A stretch of DNA of 64,000 nucleotides from Lewinellaceae bacterium (GCA_020636255.1 JACJYE010000013.1:1-64000); one strand, 5' to 3'. Numbered from the stretch's first letter, positions 51,901-61,096 are shown. Program-made: numbers and translations. Notes: a model not told the origin generated them from the letters alone.

Positions 51901-53950
51901 AAATGATAGCCAGCCAGGGTGGAACCAGTCCCACTTTTTTCAGTTCCGGCAGAACCGGTTCCGGGATATGGAGATCCCCGAAGGCCCGCGACGCCTGAAA
52001 TTCCTGGATGACATCAAGTCCATTCGGCTACGGAATAAGGTCTGTGAAGGCATCACCAATCTTCCCCGCATCGATGTCAACAACGACCCTTTCGAGTTTA
52101 TTTACTGGAATGTCAGCACCAATGTACAGCAAGGCATATACGTCATGGTGCTGGACTCTCTGACAGGGAACCCCTGGTTCAACTTTTCCCCTGGCAATTA
52201 TGGCAGCACCCTCGGCCTGGAATATGGTTATGCCGTATTCCCATTCCGCACCACGACGCCTGAAGCGAGGCAGCGGGCCATCACTTTCCTCAGGGATACG
52301 GTCCCTTCCGGCAATTATGTGGCGCTGATCACCATACAGCAGCCCGACAAGGATTACGAACCCGAAGAATGGGCGCAGGATTCTGTGGAGTTTGGCGCCA
52401 ACCTCTTTCAGGTACTGGAAGAACAGGGAGCGACGCTCATACGCCAGACGGCAGAGACGGAGGCAGGCCCCTACGTTTTGTTCTATAAAAAGGACAGCCC
52501 CTCGTTTCCGGTTACGGAAGGATTGGTGGGGGTAGGAGAGACGATCGAGAAAACCGTTGACATCACAGGGATATGGAATAAGGGGTATATGCGCTCAACC
52601 ATTATAGGGCCCGCCAGGGCCTGGTCATCCGTTGAATGGCAGGTAGATGAGATACAAAATCAGGATAAGTGGGCAATGGAAATACAGGCTATCAATCCGG
52701 ATTCCAGTACTCAAACCCTCTATCATTCTTCCAACCCGGTGAAAGACACCAGCCTGGCCTGGATCGATGCCGGGGCCTACCCTTATCTGCAGCTCGTTTT
52801 TACAGCGGAAGATTCTCTGCTCAGGTCGTCCCCTCAGGTGCCTTATTTTCGGGTGTACTACGAAGGACTGCCCGATATTGTGATAGACCCCAGCCGGGCG
52901 CCGACGGCCTTCAAGGATACGGTGCAGGAAGGGGAATTTCTGCTGCTAAGCCTGCCCGTTTACAACCTGGCCCCCTACGGGATGGACAGCACGCTGTTAA
53001 AATATACCATCACTGACTCCCGCAACAACAACAGGGAATACATACTACCCATCGCACCGGTGCCCGGCCAGGATACGCTCGTGGCGAACCTGGCGATAGA
53101 TACCAAAGGGCTTGGAGGGGCGGCAAGCCTGCTGCTTGAGCTCAATCCGGGGAGAGAACCGGCGGAGGCAGACTATTCGAACAACATAGGCCAACTCGCT
53201 TTCTTTGTCCAGAAGGACCGGCTCAACCCCGTTCTGGACGTGACCTTCGATGGCCAGCGGATCATGGACGGCGATATTGTCTCGGCGCGCCCCACTATTG
53301 TCATAAGCCTTAACGACGAGAACCCTTACCTTACACTGGAAGATACTTCGGTGCTGCGGTTATACCTGCAGTACCCCGACGATGAAGAACTGAAGATCAT
53401 ATCGTTTAACGACGCCGCTGTCCGGTTCTTTCCTGCCGGGCAAGGGAGCGGGGCATCCGCCAATCGGGCCACCCTGGAATATACGCCGCAGTTCTTGCAG
53501 AGCGGCAGTTATGTACTGACCGTACAGGCCGAAGATGCCAGTGGCAACCAATCCGGCTTATATGATTACAAAGTTGCTTTTGAAGTGATCCTGGAATCCA
53601 GGATTTCCAATGTCTTTAATTACCCCAACCCTTTTTCCACCTCCACGCAATTCGTCTATACGCTGACTGGTTCCGAGCCGCCGGCGTATTTCTATATACA
53701 GGTGATGACCATATCAGGGCGCATCGTTCGCGAGATCACGGAACAGGAGATCGGCCCGCTCAGGATAGGCACCCACCGCACGGATTATGCCTGGGATGGC
53801 AGAGACCAGTATGGCGATAAGCTGGCCAATGGCGTATACCTGTATCGGGTTGTCGCCCGCGACAGTGAAGGGCACGATTTCGGTGCTTATGACAACAATA
53901 CCGACAGGTATTTCAGGAACGGCCTCGGCAAAATGGTGATACTGCGCTAA
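48935..53950 (+). CDS. porU2: PorU2-like C25 sortase of the type IX secretion system
   Basis: 1671 residues. Signal peptide 1-20 (ends AQAQ). A long beta-rich N-terminal region (about 25-370) precedes a C25 gingipain-type cysteine peptidase domain (about 380-770). Its catalytic His632 is in TFFGHSSPG and Cys662 in ISLGCQSGD. A very large C-terminal half of beta domains (CARDB-like and others, about 780-1560) follows. A FlgD/T9SS-like end begins NYPNPFSTSTQFVYTL and closes with WDGRDQYGDKLANGVYLYRV. PorU is usually about 1100-1200 residues, so the longer PorU2 type is the best match. It would cut the sorting domain off cargo such as the two T9SS proteins in this window and attach them to surface polysaccharide. 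A glycan-assembly gene starts one base after its stop. Confidence 0.88.
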   Translation: MRRLALSTILLIFAFSLAQAQMWNGADTLYGNEWIRYDQQYFKIAVAADGVYRIPYAALAGAGIPVSTLSAGQYQLWWMGQEQPLYTSTAGTLADGDYLEFYGSQNRSELDRYLFEGPDNEPLNPWYSLFTDTSAYFLTWVSPGAPTQRFEQVANELTNLPAKEDWYWAEAVQVFFNGLNKRTYRVAGENISLSAFDGDGFGRNQNTAHEFNVSCPGVYAAGPEGSLHLRILSNSNAAGHHLQVNINNQLLAEEEYTGSRLHLYDFPMAAASLGTAVNVKVNGLNNNDRYSVAGASLRYPRQFSMSNATFARLGLPAGSGARYLELAGVGGSQPAVLLDLSNAQRLLPQEEGGLWKVKLPAAAGARQLVLSRAVLEVDSLSSVSFIDYSGADASYIIISNQRLYDDGLGNNWVQAYADYRSSAEGGGYKAIVVEIGQLYDQFAYGVERTPIGIRNFGHYAKRRWPDPRYVLLIGKGRQYSTVRTASALAAPQNQSFYLPTFGTPGSDNLLMAGQGSSVPVIPLGRIAASDANDVRIYLQKVKDFEANAREVDEESRAWKKEVMHLGGGGTASEQSFIKNALGQMENILGNSSFGANVYSFYKTSTDPIQQAQSGQITQRINDGASIVTFFGHSSPGTFDFSLDNPATYQNYERYPIMISLGCQSGDIHSTVKSLGEDFVFQEGKGAIAFFATIGLGFVTDLSSFARRFYNKTGNDNYGQGIGDVLRASIMDLDVLPSTSMLSLIQQMLLNGDPAIAIAPNASPDYLIKPGGVNFSPEVINIQQDSFQIDFDVYNIGKAVADSFIVEVEQELPDGTRFVHKREEIAAPAYKRTLSYKLPNPGKRAQGANRIQVGIDVENEVDEGPFPVAEQNNELLDGFGNLGQPFFVFSNGTAPAWPPEFGIVQDARPTLRATTANLFDLERKYIFELDTTAYFNSPELERFELTSRGGVLEWPMEAGLSNSSVYYWRASPDSTNQYGYQWSNSSFLYLNDSQPGWNQSHFFQFRQNRFRDMEIPEGPRRLKFLDDIKSIRLRNKVCEGITNLPRIDVNNDPFEFIYWNVSTNVQQGIYVMVLDSLTGNPWFNFSPGNYGSTLGLEYGYAVFPFRTTTPEARQRAITFLRDTVPSGNYVALITIQQPDKDYEPEEWAQDSVEFGANLFQVLEEQGATLIRQTAETEAGPYVLFYKKDSPSFPVTEGLVGVGETIEKTVDITGIWNKGYMRSTIIGPARAWSSVEWQVDEIQNQDKWAMEIQAINPDSSTQTLYHSSNPVKDTSLAWIDAGAYPYLQLVFTAEDSLLRSSPQVPYFRVYYEGLPDIVIDPSRAPTAFKDTVQEGEFLLLSLPVYNLAPYGMDSTLLKYTITDSRNNNREYILPIAPVPGQDTLVANLAIDTKGLGGAASLLLELNPGREPAEADYSNNIGQLAFFVQKDRLNPVLDVTFDGQRIMDGDIVSARPTIVISLNDENPYLTLEDTSVLRLYLQYPDDEELKIISFNDAAVRFFPAGQGSGASANRATLEYTPQFLQSGSYVLTVQAEDASGNQSGLYDYKVAFEVILESRISNVFNYPNPFSTSTQFVYTLTGSEPPAYFYIQVMTISGRIVREITEQEIGPLRIGTHRTDYAWDGRDQYGDKLANGVYLYRVVARDSEGHDFGAYDNNTDRYFRNGLGKMVILR

Positions 53951-53951
53951 C

Positions 53952-55460
53952 ATGAGTAAAGGCCCTGAAAGCATAACTGCCTGGTTGAGCCCCGCCCGTT
54001 TCCCTTTTTCGGGCCTGGCCGTGGCGATCATCATGCTGGCGTTTTGCGCTGTATTGGGGTTGCGGGTTGCGCTGGCTTTCACCTACTGGCCAGACCTGGG
54101 AGGCGTTGAGCCCGATGAGCTTTACACCATACAGCGGGTGTTGGCGGGGTATCCCGTTTACGAGAACCCTGTCCTGCCGCCTTTTTCGATCACGCAAAAG
54201 ACGCCATTGTACCATTATCTGTGCCTGCTTGTGGGCAGGCTGGCAGGCGTAAACCCAGGCCACCCTTACGAAGTAATGCTCTTGAATAGGTTTGTCTCTT
54301 TAGGGCTTAGCCTGTGTACGCTCTTTCTTGCGTACAGGATACAGGTTCGGGTGCTGGATACGCCAGCCCGGATAGCGCTGGCGGCCAGCGCGCTCGCCTT
54401 TATATGCTTCGAACCGCATATGTTCTGCCGGCCCGATAGCTTGTACAGTTTTCTTTTCCTGGCAGCGATCGGCAGTTTCCTGGCCCATCTGCGGTGGGAA
54501 GGGCGAGGTGTCGGACTGTACTTTTATCTGGCCGCCGGGCTGTCGGTGCTTGTGGTTTTTGCTAAACAGAGCGGCATAGTATTGCCCCCGCTGTTGCTGG
54601 GCTATCTGGCCTTTGCTGAAAAGAGCCGGCGGAAAGCCGCCGAGGGCGCCGTGATCATGCTTGGCGCCTTTGTGTTCCTGTTCCTGTTGCTCAAAGGGCA
54701 AAGCGCGGCCATTTTTATCGCCAATACTTATAAGGGGTTGCAGAACGGGATAGACCTCGACTGGTTCCATCAGTTTATCTTTTCTCAGAGTTACCACAGG
54801 TTTGGCATTGCTATGGCCGTTGGGTTGTTCATGGCGGCGGTATGGTTGTGGATAAAACCTGCCGGTGGGCTTCGCAGGTTTCTGGGGTGGGCATTACTGG
54901 GCACTTTCTTTTTTGCGAACATCACAGGACTTAAATCAGGTTCGACCCCAAGTTATTTCACCGAATTCGTCAACCTCACGCTGATCGCAGCACCCCTGTT
55001 CTATCGGGAAAGGGGGGGCGCCTCCCTTCACCTCAAGGCGTTCTCCTTCCTCCTTGCCCTATTGCTGCTGATCGCCAACCTGTCGGATAAAAACCTTTTC
55101 GCGCCTTTTACCCAACAGGATAAGGGCCAATTCGCCGCAGCTGCGGAGGCCCGGCGTTACGTTAAAGACGAACTCGGCCTGCCGGAAGGGGCGTATATTT
55201 TGACAGACGAGCCATTGATCAGGCTTTATTTTTATGAAAATGTGCTTTTCCCGCAGTACGATATCGTCTACTGTTGCGCTTATCCACTCAAGGTTTATGA
55301 CTACTCCTCGTTTTACGGCCTGGTTCAGGAAGGGAAGGCGCCCTACCTTATCACGAGCCATACTCCCGCCGAACTGGAATTTTTCGGGCTGGATACCGGC
55401 AATTATCATTACTTCGGGGCCAAAGCAGGGTACCGGATTTATAAATATACCCCTCAGTAG
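53952..55460 (+). CDS. Polytopic GT39-like (PMT/ArnT superfamily) glycosyltransferase
   Basis: 502 residues with about eleven membrane segments. The first periplasmic loop begins with the acidic pair of the superfamily in LGGVEPDELYTIQRVLAG. These enzymes move a sugar from a polyprenyl-phosphate donor to a lipid or protein at the outer face of the inner membrane. The C-terminal 100 residues form a soluble tail (EARRYVKDELGLPEGAYILT). Its ATG is separated from the porU2 stop by a single base, so the two are surely cotranscribed. It is the first gene of the glycan region. The acceptor is unknown. Confidence 0.8.
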   Translation: MSKGPESITAWLSPARFPFSGLAVAIIMLAFCAVLGLRVALAFTYWPDLGGVEPDELYTIQRVLAGYPVYENPVLPPFSITQKTPLYHYLCLLVGRLAGVNPGHPYEVMLLNRFVSLGLSLCTLFLAYRIQVRVLDTPARIALAASALAFICFEPHMFCRPDSLYSFLFLAAIGSFLAHLRWEGRGVGLYFYLAAGLSVLVVFAKQSGIVLPPLLLGYLAFAEKSRRKAAEGAVIMLGAFVFLFLLLKGQSAAIFIANTYKGLQNGIDLDWFHQFIFSQSYHRFGIAMAVGLFMAAVWLWIKPAGGLRRFLGWALLGTFFFANITGLKSGSTPSYFTEFVNLTLIAAPLFYRERGGASLHLKAFSFLLALLLLIANLSDKNLFAPFTQQDKGQFAAAAEARRYVKDELGLPEGAYILTDEPLIRLYFYENVLFPQYDIVYCCAYPLKVYDYSSFYGLVQEGKAPYLITSHTPAELEFFGLDTGNYHYFGAKAGYRIYKYTPQ

Positions 55461-55514
55461 TCCTGTAACGCTAACCCTGTAAGAACGAAGCAACCTGTGT
55501 TCTCCTGTTCCCGT

Positions 55515-56567
55515 TCACAGGCTCCCTGTTTCCTTAGCAGCATCCAGGTAGAATTTGGCGGCCCAGTTAGGGAACTGCCAGGGGTGGTATTTCCCCCATA
55601 GCGGGCGCGGCCCGGCGACAGCCCCCCGCAGGCCGGGGTGGGGCAGGCGGCAAGGCAAATGTGCTATTGTTCCGAAGAGCCTGCGGGCGAATTGCAGGTA
55701 AATTTCGTTCTGTGTAAACATACTCAGGCGGGCAAAGAAGGCGCTTAGCTGTGCGTTGCCGGTAAGGCAGGTGTAGGAGAAATCGCCCTGCCAGTTTTCG
55801 TCGTAACTGCCGGCCAGGCGGCCTTTTTTTTCGAAAGAGCGCATCAACTGCCGGGCTGCGCCTTCCATCGGTTCCAGGAGGTTGCCTTCCGTCAACAGGG
55901 CCGATGCTTCGAGGAACCCCCGAAGGGTATAAGCGATGGTATGGGTAAAGGCAGGCCCAGTAGGTTCGAACCCCCAACCGGTGACAGTGTGATCCGCCCT
56001 GATGCGTTTTGCGTAAAAGGCAAGGGCCTGGCGCAGCTGGCCCGCTACCGCTTTTTCATCATCCAGCCAATCTTTGGCTTGCGCTATGGCCCAGATGGCC
56101 CGACTGTAATATGACGGTGAAAAGCCCTGCCTGAAGGACGCCTTGCGCCAGCAACCGTCATCGTCCAGCAAGCGTAACAGCCAGGCCGCTGCAAGCCGGA
56201 GGGCGCCGAGGTACCGCTCATCACCGGCCTCGGAAAAGGACCGCGCCAAGCCGAAAAGGATCATGCCGGTATCGAAAACGATAGGCGGTAAGCTTCCGTT
56301 GACCCCGCCATTCCAACTGCCGTCTTCCCGTTGAATGTTGCACAGCCAGTCTGTACAAGTAATGGCCTGCCGCTTCAGCATTTCATCGCCGCTGAGGTGG
56401 TAATAATCCCAGAGCGTTTCGATGATATAACCTGTCGTTTCAGGATAGGGCGCCGACCATCCTTTGAGCGGCTGGTAAAATGCAGCGGACCCGAAGCCAC
56501 CGTGAACGGTAATACTGCGTTTCAGCCAGTTTAGCACCAGCTGTGTCGATGTGGTGGGCATAGGCAT
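55515..56567 (-). CDS. Predicted alpha/alpha-toroid protein of the glycan cluster
   Basis: 350 residues built from helical hairpins with repeated aromatic motifs: WSAPYPETTGYIIETLWDYY, CTDWLCNIQREDGSWNGGVN, GMILFGLARSFSEAGDERYL, and GCWRKASFRQGFSPSYYSRA. The pattern is that of six-hairpin/alpha-alpha toroids (as in prenyltransferase or glycosidase folds). The DXDD motif of squalene cyclases is not seen. Close relatives are usually found in polysaccharide gene clusters, but activity is not known. It has no signal peptide. The upstream gene's stop touches its start region (56567/56568), so both minus-strand genes form one unit. Confidence 0.7.
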   Translation of the reverse strand: MPMPTTSTQLVLNWLKRSITVHGGFGSAAFYQPLKGWSAPYPETTGYIIETLWDYYHLSGDEMLKRQAITCTDWLCNIQREDGSWNGGVNGSLPPIVFDTGMILFGLARSFSEAGDERYLGALRLAAAWLLRLLDDDGCWRKASFRQGFSPSYYSRAIWAIAQAKDWLDDEKAVAGQLRQALAFYAKRIRADHTVTGWGFEPTGPAFTHTIAYTLRGFLEASALLTEGNLLEPMEGAARQLMRSFEKKGRLAGSYDENWQGDFSYTCLTGNAQLSAFFARLSMFTQNEIYLQFARRLFGTIAHLPCRLPHPGLRGAVAGPRPLWGKYHPWQFPNWAAKFYLDAAKETGSL

Positions 56568-57530
56568 TTAGCGATACGGGCGGTTCGTTAGAAGGCTCAG
56601 CAGGGCCAGCCATCTGTTCCTGGCCTTATAAACGATGTGTATGGGCTGGCGGGTGGCCCCGAACCCTGCATATACGTTCTCTACGTTGGGCAACATGCCC
56701 CCTTCGAAATCGAAGCAGCGGACGCCCAGGGCGGCCATATCCCGGATGGCCTGCCAGTAGAGCAGGTAGATGGCCGCGCTCTTCCGCAGCCTGGGGTCGG
56801 AGCCGGTCAGCAGCACGTCGGCCATGTGTTCATCCCAAACGATGTATACGGCTGCGTGTACCTTGCCTGTTGCATCTCTGGCGAAGTACATGCGCCCTTG
56901 CCCTCTGCCGCGCAGCTCGGTGTCGAGCTTTCGGAACACTTCAAAAGAGTGGGGCATGGGCAGCCCCTGCCGCTCGAAGGTTTTCCGGTTGGCCCGGTAG
57001 AACAGCGCGGCGTCCGGTTCTGTCGAAATGGCTAGCTGCCGTTCCGCTTTCATGATGTTGCGGCGGGCGTTGCCTTTCAGATTACGCCAAAGGGTTTCAG
57101 GGCCGCGTTCCAGGTTCAGGGTATAGGAGTAATGGGTCGTTTCCTGGAAGCCCGCCCAGAAAAACGGCAGCCAGCCGGGAAAGCCGAAGTAAAAATTCTG
57201 TCCGAAGTAGTCGAAAGGCGGCAGTTGCGCGATGAGCTGCTCCAGCACCTTGCGTTCCCATGAATAGCGGGTATGCTGCTTGATATTGGGCGGGTAGTTG
57301 ATCCAGGCCCCGTTGAAGGGCGTCAGTTCGGGCATGCGCAGAATGGTGAGGCCCCATTTCCGGTGTATGTGATACGGCATGGCGCCGGTAGGCCTGTCGT
57401 TCTCATCGAAGGCCAGCGCTACGCCCCAATGTTCGGGGCCGCACACGCAGTCGTACCACCACCCCTGCATGAACAGCGGGATATAGTGCTGCCGGCAAAG
57501 CTCGCCGTATCGGTCTTTTGCGCTTACCAT
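56568..57530 (-). CDS. FemAB/GNAT-fold acyltransferase-like protein
   Basis: 320 residues. The order FMQGWWYDCVCGPEHWGVAL, LRMPELTPFNGAWINYPPN, LERGPETLWRNLKGNARRNI, and RMYFARDATGKVHAAVYIVW is typical of the FemAB-like/BioF2-like double-GNAT group found in exopolysaccharide loci. Such proteins transfer acyl or amino-acyl groups to cell-envelope polymers. Its own substrate is unknown. It is first in a two-gene minus-strand unit with the toroid protein. Upstream is a 32-bp hairpin array before the divergent flippase gene. Confidence 0.78.
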   Translation of the reverse strand: MVSAKDRYGELCRQHYIPLFMQGWWYDCVCGPEHWGVALAFDENDRPTGAMPYHIHRKWGLTILRMPELTPFNGAWINYPPNIKQHTRYSWERKVLEQLIAQLPPFDYFGQNFYFGFPGWLPFFWAGFQETTHYSYTLNLERGPETLWRNLKGNARRNIMKAERQLAISTEPDAALFYRANRKTFERQGLPMPHSFEVFRKLDTELRGRGQGRMYFARDATGKVHAAVYIVWDEHMADVLLTGSDPRLRKSAAIYLLYWQAIRDMAALGVRCFDFEGGMLPNVENVYAGFGATRQPIHIVYKARNRWLALLSLLTNRPYR

Positions 57531-57548
57531 GTTAAAAAGCTCTTATAC

Positions 57549-57860
57549 CACTGCGCGGGCCAGAGGCCCGCGTTCCAGCCTACTGTGCGGGCCAGAGGCC
57601 CGCGTTCCGGCCTATTGTGCGGGCCAGAGGCCCGCGTTCCGGTACTGTGCGGGCCAGAGGCCGCGTTCCAGCCTATTGTGCGGGCCAGAGGCCCGCGTTC
57701 CGGCCTACTGTGCGGGCCAGAGGCCCGCGTTCCGGTACTGTGCGGGCCAGAGGCCGCGTTCCAGCCTACTGTGCGGGCCGGAGGCCGCGTTCCAGCCTAC
57801 TGTGCGGGCCGGAGGCCCGCGTTCCGGTACTGTGCGGGCCAGAGGCCCGCGTTCCGGCCT
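57549..57860. repeat. Tandem array of a 32-bp hairpin repeat (about 10 copies)
   Basis: Unit of 29-33 bp: GCGGGCCAGAGGCCCGCGTT followed by CCAGCCTACTGT or CCGGTACTGT. Each unit folds as GCGGGCC-AGA-GGCCCGC; some copies have lost one C. It lies in the 417-bp region between divergent genes (FemAB-like and flippase). The sequence is unlike the 61-bp family, though the design (GC hairpin with a 3-base loop plus short linker) is the same. ORFs reading through it are artefacts. The rest of the gap (57861-57947) holds the probable flippase promoter. Confidence 0.9.
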
Positions 57861-57947
57861 ATGCAGCGGCGGGGGCTAAATAGTTACCCGAAAATTCTAA
57901 ATTTCCGGAAAACTATTGCTTTTTGAGCAGGAAAAGATAGGAATCCG

Positions 57948-59387
57948 ATGTCAATTCGCCGAGATTTTACCACAGGGATCCGATGGTCCTTACTGGGCTC
58001 CGTCTTTGCCGCCGTGGTTGCGCTCGTGCAGTTGCTGGTGATGGCCCGCCTGTTGTCCAGTACCGACTTCGCTTTATTTGCCCTGGTGAACCTCGTCCTG
58101 CCGCTTTTTATGCAGCTCATCCAGAGCAGCCTGCATTCGGCGATCATACACCACCAGTCGGTAACGGCTGCGCAGCTCACCTCCCTGTTCTGGCTCAACC
58201 TGCTGGGCGGCCTGGCGCTGGCCCTGCTCATGGCCCTTGCCGGCCCGCTGATGGCGTGGCTGTTCCGGGCGCCGGCCTTGAGTGGCCTGTATGCTTTCAG
58301 CGGGCTGATCCTGGCCGTGCTGGGAGCTTCCGTTACCTCCAGAGCGTTGCTGCAGAAGGCGCTCGATTTTTCCAGGCTGGCCCTTGCGCAGGCGCTGGCC
58401 TCGCTGTTGTCCTTCGGGCTGGCCGTATGGCTGGCCCTGGCCGGCTTCGGCGCTTATGTATTGCCGGCGGCGCTGCTGGCCCGATACACGGTCGAAGGCA
58501 TAAGCATCGTGCTGCTCAGCCCCTTCCGGCCAGCGCTGCAGTTCAGGGCTGCCGGGTTACGCCCCTTTCTGCGCTTCGGCGGCTTCCAGTCGGGCGAGCG
58601 CCTCGTTTCCCATGCAGTCGGGCAGCTCGACACCGTCCTGGTCGGCAAATTTCTGGGCATGGAGGCCTTGGGCATTTACGACCTGATGAAGCGGGTGCTG
58701 ATCCGGCCGTCCAACCTGCTGAGCGAGCTCGTAGAGCGGGTGGCCTTTCCCACGATGGCCCGGATACAGCACCGGCAGGGCATCCTGCGGCGCTTTTACC
58801 TGAAGATGATCGGCCAGCTGTTGCCCATCAACTACTGGGCTTACGGCCTGGGTTTTGCCCTGGCGCCCCTGCTCAGCGGCTGGCTTTTCGGGCCGCAGGG
58901 GGCGCCCTATACCGGCCTTTTCCGGCTGATATGCCTCTATGCGATGCTGAACAGCATCACCAACCCGCTGGATTCGCTGCTGGCGGCCATCGGGCGCATC
59001 GGGCATTGGATGTATATCAGCCTGGCCTATCTGCCCGTATTGGCCCTTGCCATTTGGCTGGGGTTGCCGTTCGGGATCAGCGGCACGGTAGCGGCCATCC
59101 TGCTGGCCCACCTGGCCCTTGTCGGTTTTTCTTTCGCTTCGGCCCTGGCCCCGCTGTTGAAAATGCCGGCAAAAGCCTATTTTGGGGCGCTGGCCCGCCC
59201 TGCAGTGCACGTAGCGCCTCTCGTTTTGGCCGGCACTTTGTTGCTGGAATGGGCTAAGGGGCCCTATGCGCTGATAGCGGCGGTGGTAACGGCACTGGCT
59301 TTTGCCGGGTTGTTCATCATGTTGTACCCCGATGTGTTTTCGGTGATCAAAATACGCCGGCCGGGAAAAAGGAAAGCCTTATGGTGA
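57948..59387 (+). CDS. Lipopolysaccharide/polysaccharide flippase (WzxC-like, MOP superfamily)
   Basis: 479 residues with about 14 membrane helices. The start GIRWSLLGSVFAAVVALVQL and PSNLLSELVERVAFPTMARIQ in the middle are typical of the WzxC-like polysaccharide synthase/flippase family. It would move undecaprenyl-linked glycan repeat units across the inner membrane. The stop overlaps the next gene by seven bases (59381-59387), indicating an operon that continues through the epimerase gene. Codon bias makes a second frame over it nearly stop-free; that frame is not a gene. Confidence 0.88.
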   Translation: MSIRRDFTTGIRWSLLGSVFAAVVALVQLLVMARLLSSTDFALFALVNLVLPLFMQLIQSSLHSAIIHHQSVTAAQLTSLFWLNLLGGLALALLMALAGPLMAWLFRAPALSGLYAFSGLILAVLGASVTSRALLQKALDFSRLALAQALASLLSFGLAVWLALAGFGAYVLPAALLARYTVEGISIVLLSPFRPALQFRAAGLRPFLRFGGFQSGERLVSHAVGQLDTVLVGKFLGMEALGIYDLMKRVLIRPSNLLSELVERVAFPTMARIQHRQGILRRFYLKMIGQLLPINYWAYGLGFALAPLLSGWLFGPQGAPYTGLFRLICLYAMLNSITNPLDSLLAAIGRIGHWMYISLAYLPVLALAIWLGLPFGISGTVAAILLAHLALVGFSFASALAPLLKMPAKAYFGALARPAVHVAPLVLAGTLLLEWAKGPYALIAAVVTALAFAGLFIMLYPDVFSVIKIRRPGKRKALW

Positions 59388-61090
59388 TCATCTTGGTACA
59401 TTGGTTGATTATCCTGCTGGTTACCCAAAGTTGGGGATGCGGAGCAGTTTGGGCTTTGCAGCGGACGCTTGGGGTGCAAAACCGCACGGTGTCGTTTGCG
59501 GAAGCCTTTTTCTGGGGGCTGATGGGCCTGACGGCCTTTACTTCTGTCCTGCACTTCTTCCTGCCTGTAGGCCCATGGATGCTACCCGTATTCGGGGGGC
59601 TTGGGCTCGGCTGGGCCTACTTCGAAAAAGAGCGATGGAGGCAGTATGCCCTTGATCTTAAGGTACATTGGAAATCTGTTCATTACCTGACGGCGCTATT
59701 TTTTATACTGCTGCTGGGCATCGCGCTGGCTAGTGCGGCGGGCCGTTCGCAGATACAGGACGAAGCGGCCTATCATTTGCCGTTGATCCGGTGGATAGAA
59801 TATTTTCCCATGGCCCCAGGCCTTGCGAATATAGAAGACCGCATGGGGTTCAACCCTGCCAAATATACGGCCGATGCGCTGTTCGGCATGCCATGGCTCA
59901 GGGCCGGGGGAGTATACCGCCTGAACGCCTTGATCTTTCTTATCGTCGGCGCCAGTTTTCTTTTCGGTTTCGGCCGGCTGCTAAAGCAGGATTTTCGGTT
60001 TTTGATCTCAGATACCATCCAGGTGGCGGGGCTGGTATTTCTGTGGCGCATTTACATGGCTGCGGTTGATGCCGATTTCCTTAACATATTTGGCGGCCTG
60101 TTTTGGCTCTGCTGGGCTGTCAGGCGTTTGGAAGCGGGCCGCTTTTTTGAGAGAGATAGCGGAATGCTGTTCTTCTGGGCCTTTTTTGCCTATTTGGCCA
60201 CCAACAAGCCATCGATCCTGTTACTGGCCTGGCTTCCTCTGGCCCAGCTGTGGCCTGGGCGTGGCAAAAGCGGGTGGGGTATACCTGTCCGTGCCATGGG
60301 CCTGGCGGGGATAGTTGTGCTTCCATGGCTTGTTCACAATGTCTTCCTTTCCGGTTATCTGGCCTATCCGCTGTATTTTACCGGCTGGTTCAATGTCGAT
60401 TGGCAGGTGCCGCCCGAAATCGCCAAAGGGCAGTATACGTATGTTTCCGAATATGCCCGAACGGCAATACTGCGGGATCTTAGCGACTACCCTTTGGCGG
60501 AAACGCCATTCCGGTTATGGATAGGCGCCTGGTTCGACGATACCTGGGCGCAGCTGGCCGGCAAGGCCGCTATACTTGGCTTTCCTCTGGCCGTAGCCCT
60601 TCTGTCCTGGTTTTTTATCAGCAAAGCCTGGCTGGAAAGGCCCGAATACCGCACGCTTGCCTGGCTGGCAGTCGGCCTGTCGGCTTCTGTGCTGGCCTGG
60701 TTTTGGCGTATTCCATCGCTGAGGTTCGCCTGGCCGTGGTTGCTAACTCTGGCCGTAATGATGCCCCTTATCGTTTTTCGGGCATGGATTGGAAGGCATG
60801 CCAAAAAATATAGCATCCTCGCTACCTGTATCCTGGCGGCGGGCCTATTCAGAGGCATTCTGCTATCGGCGGGCAGCATGCCGCCCCTGAGGAGCTGTTG
60901 GCTGCAGCCGCCTATGGTATATTATCCGGACACTTATCAGCTGTTGGAATTAGGCCCTGTAGATGTGAAGATCGCCCCCGACAACTACTGCGGCGGCCTG
61001 GAGCCGCCCTGCCTGCCGCGCCATTACCACCCGGGGCTGGAGCCCAGGGGAGAAAAGGCCTCCGACGGGTTTCGAATAACCGAAAAATGA
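59381..61090 (+). CDS. Large polytopic membrane protein of the glycan operon
   Basis: 569 residues with about 12 membrane segments. It resembles the LIC_10190-type membrane proteins found in surface-polysaccharide loci. The first outer loop has DEAAYHLPLIRWIEYFPMAP, reminiscent of the acidic catalytic loop of PMT/GT-C transferases. The C-terminal loop is short and Cys-containing (CGGLEPPCLPRHYHPG). A GT-C glycosyltransferase or an O-antigen polymerase-like role are both possible, and neither is shown. It overlaps the flippase gene and is followed after six bases by GT4. Confidence 0.7.
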   Translation: MVIILVHWLIILLVTQSWGCGAVWALQRTLGVQNRTVSFAEAFFWGLMGLTAFTSVLHFFLPVGPWMLPVFGGLGLGWAYFEKERWRQYALDLKVHWKSVHYLTALFFILLLGIALASAAGRSQIQDEAAYHLPLIRWIEYFPMAPGLANIEDRMGFNPAKYTADALFGMPWLRAGGVYRLNALIFLIVGASFLFGFGRLLKQDFRFLISDTIQVAGLVFLWRIYMAAVDADFLNIFGGLFWLCWAVRRLEAGRFFERDSGMLFFWAFFAYLATNKPSILLLAWLPLAQLWPGRGKSGWGIPVRAMGLAGIVVLPWLVHNVFLSGYLAYPLYFTGWFNVDWQVPPEIAKGQYTYVSEYARTAILRDLSDYPLAETPFRLWIGAWFDDTWAQLAGKAAILGFPLAVALLSWFFISKAWLERPEYRTLAWLAVGLSASVLAWFWRIPSLRFAWPWLLTLAVMMPLIVFRAWIGRHAKKYSILATCILAAGLFRGILLSAGSMPPLRSCWLQPPMVYYPDTYQLLELGPVDVKIAPDNYCGGLEPPCLPRHYHPGLEPRGEKASDGFRITEK

Positions 61091-61096
61091 GCTGAG

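Noticed and set aside
55515..56567. Squalene/hopene cyclase
   Set aside because: Toroid-like repeats are present, but the DXDD motif and the usual length of about 630 residues are missing.
57549..57860. Coding repeat domain (RARGPRSGTV repeats)
   Set aside because: Unit length varies from 29 to 33 bp, so no stable frame exists; all three frames are open because of GC-rich composition.
57983..59257. 424-codon ORF in the second frame of the flippase gene
   Set aside because: Composition is Pro/Ala/Arg-rich without hydrophobic periodicity; the other frame is a clear Wzx-type protein.
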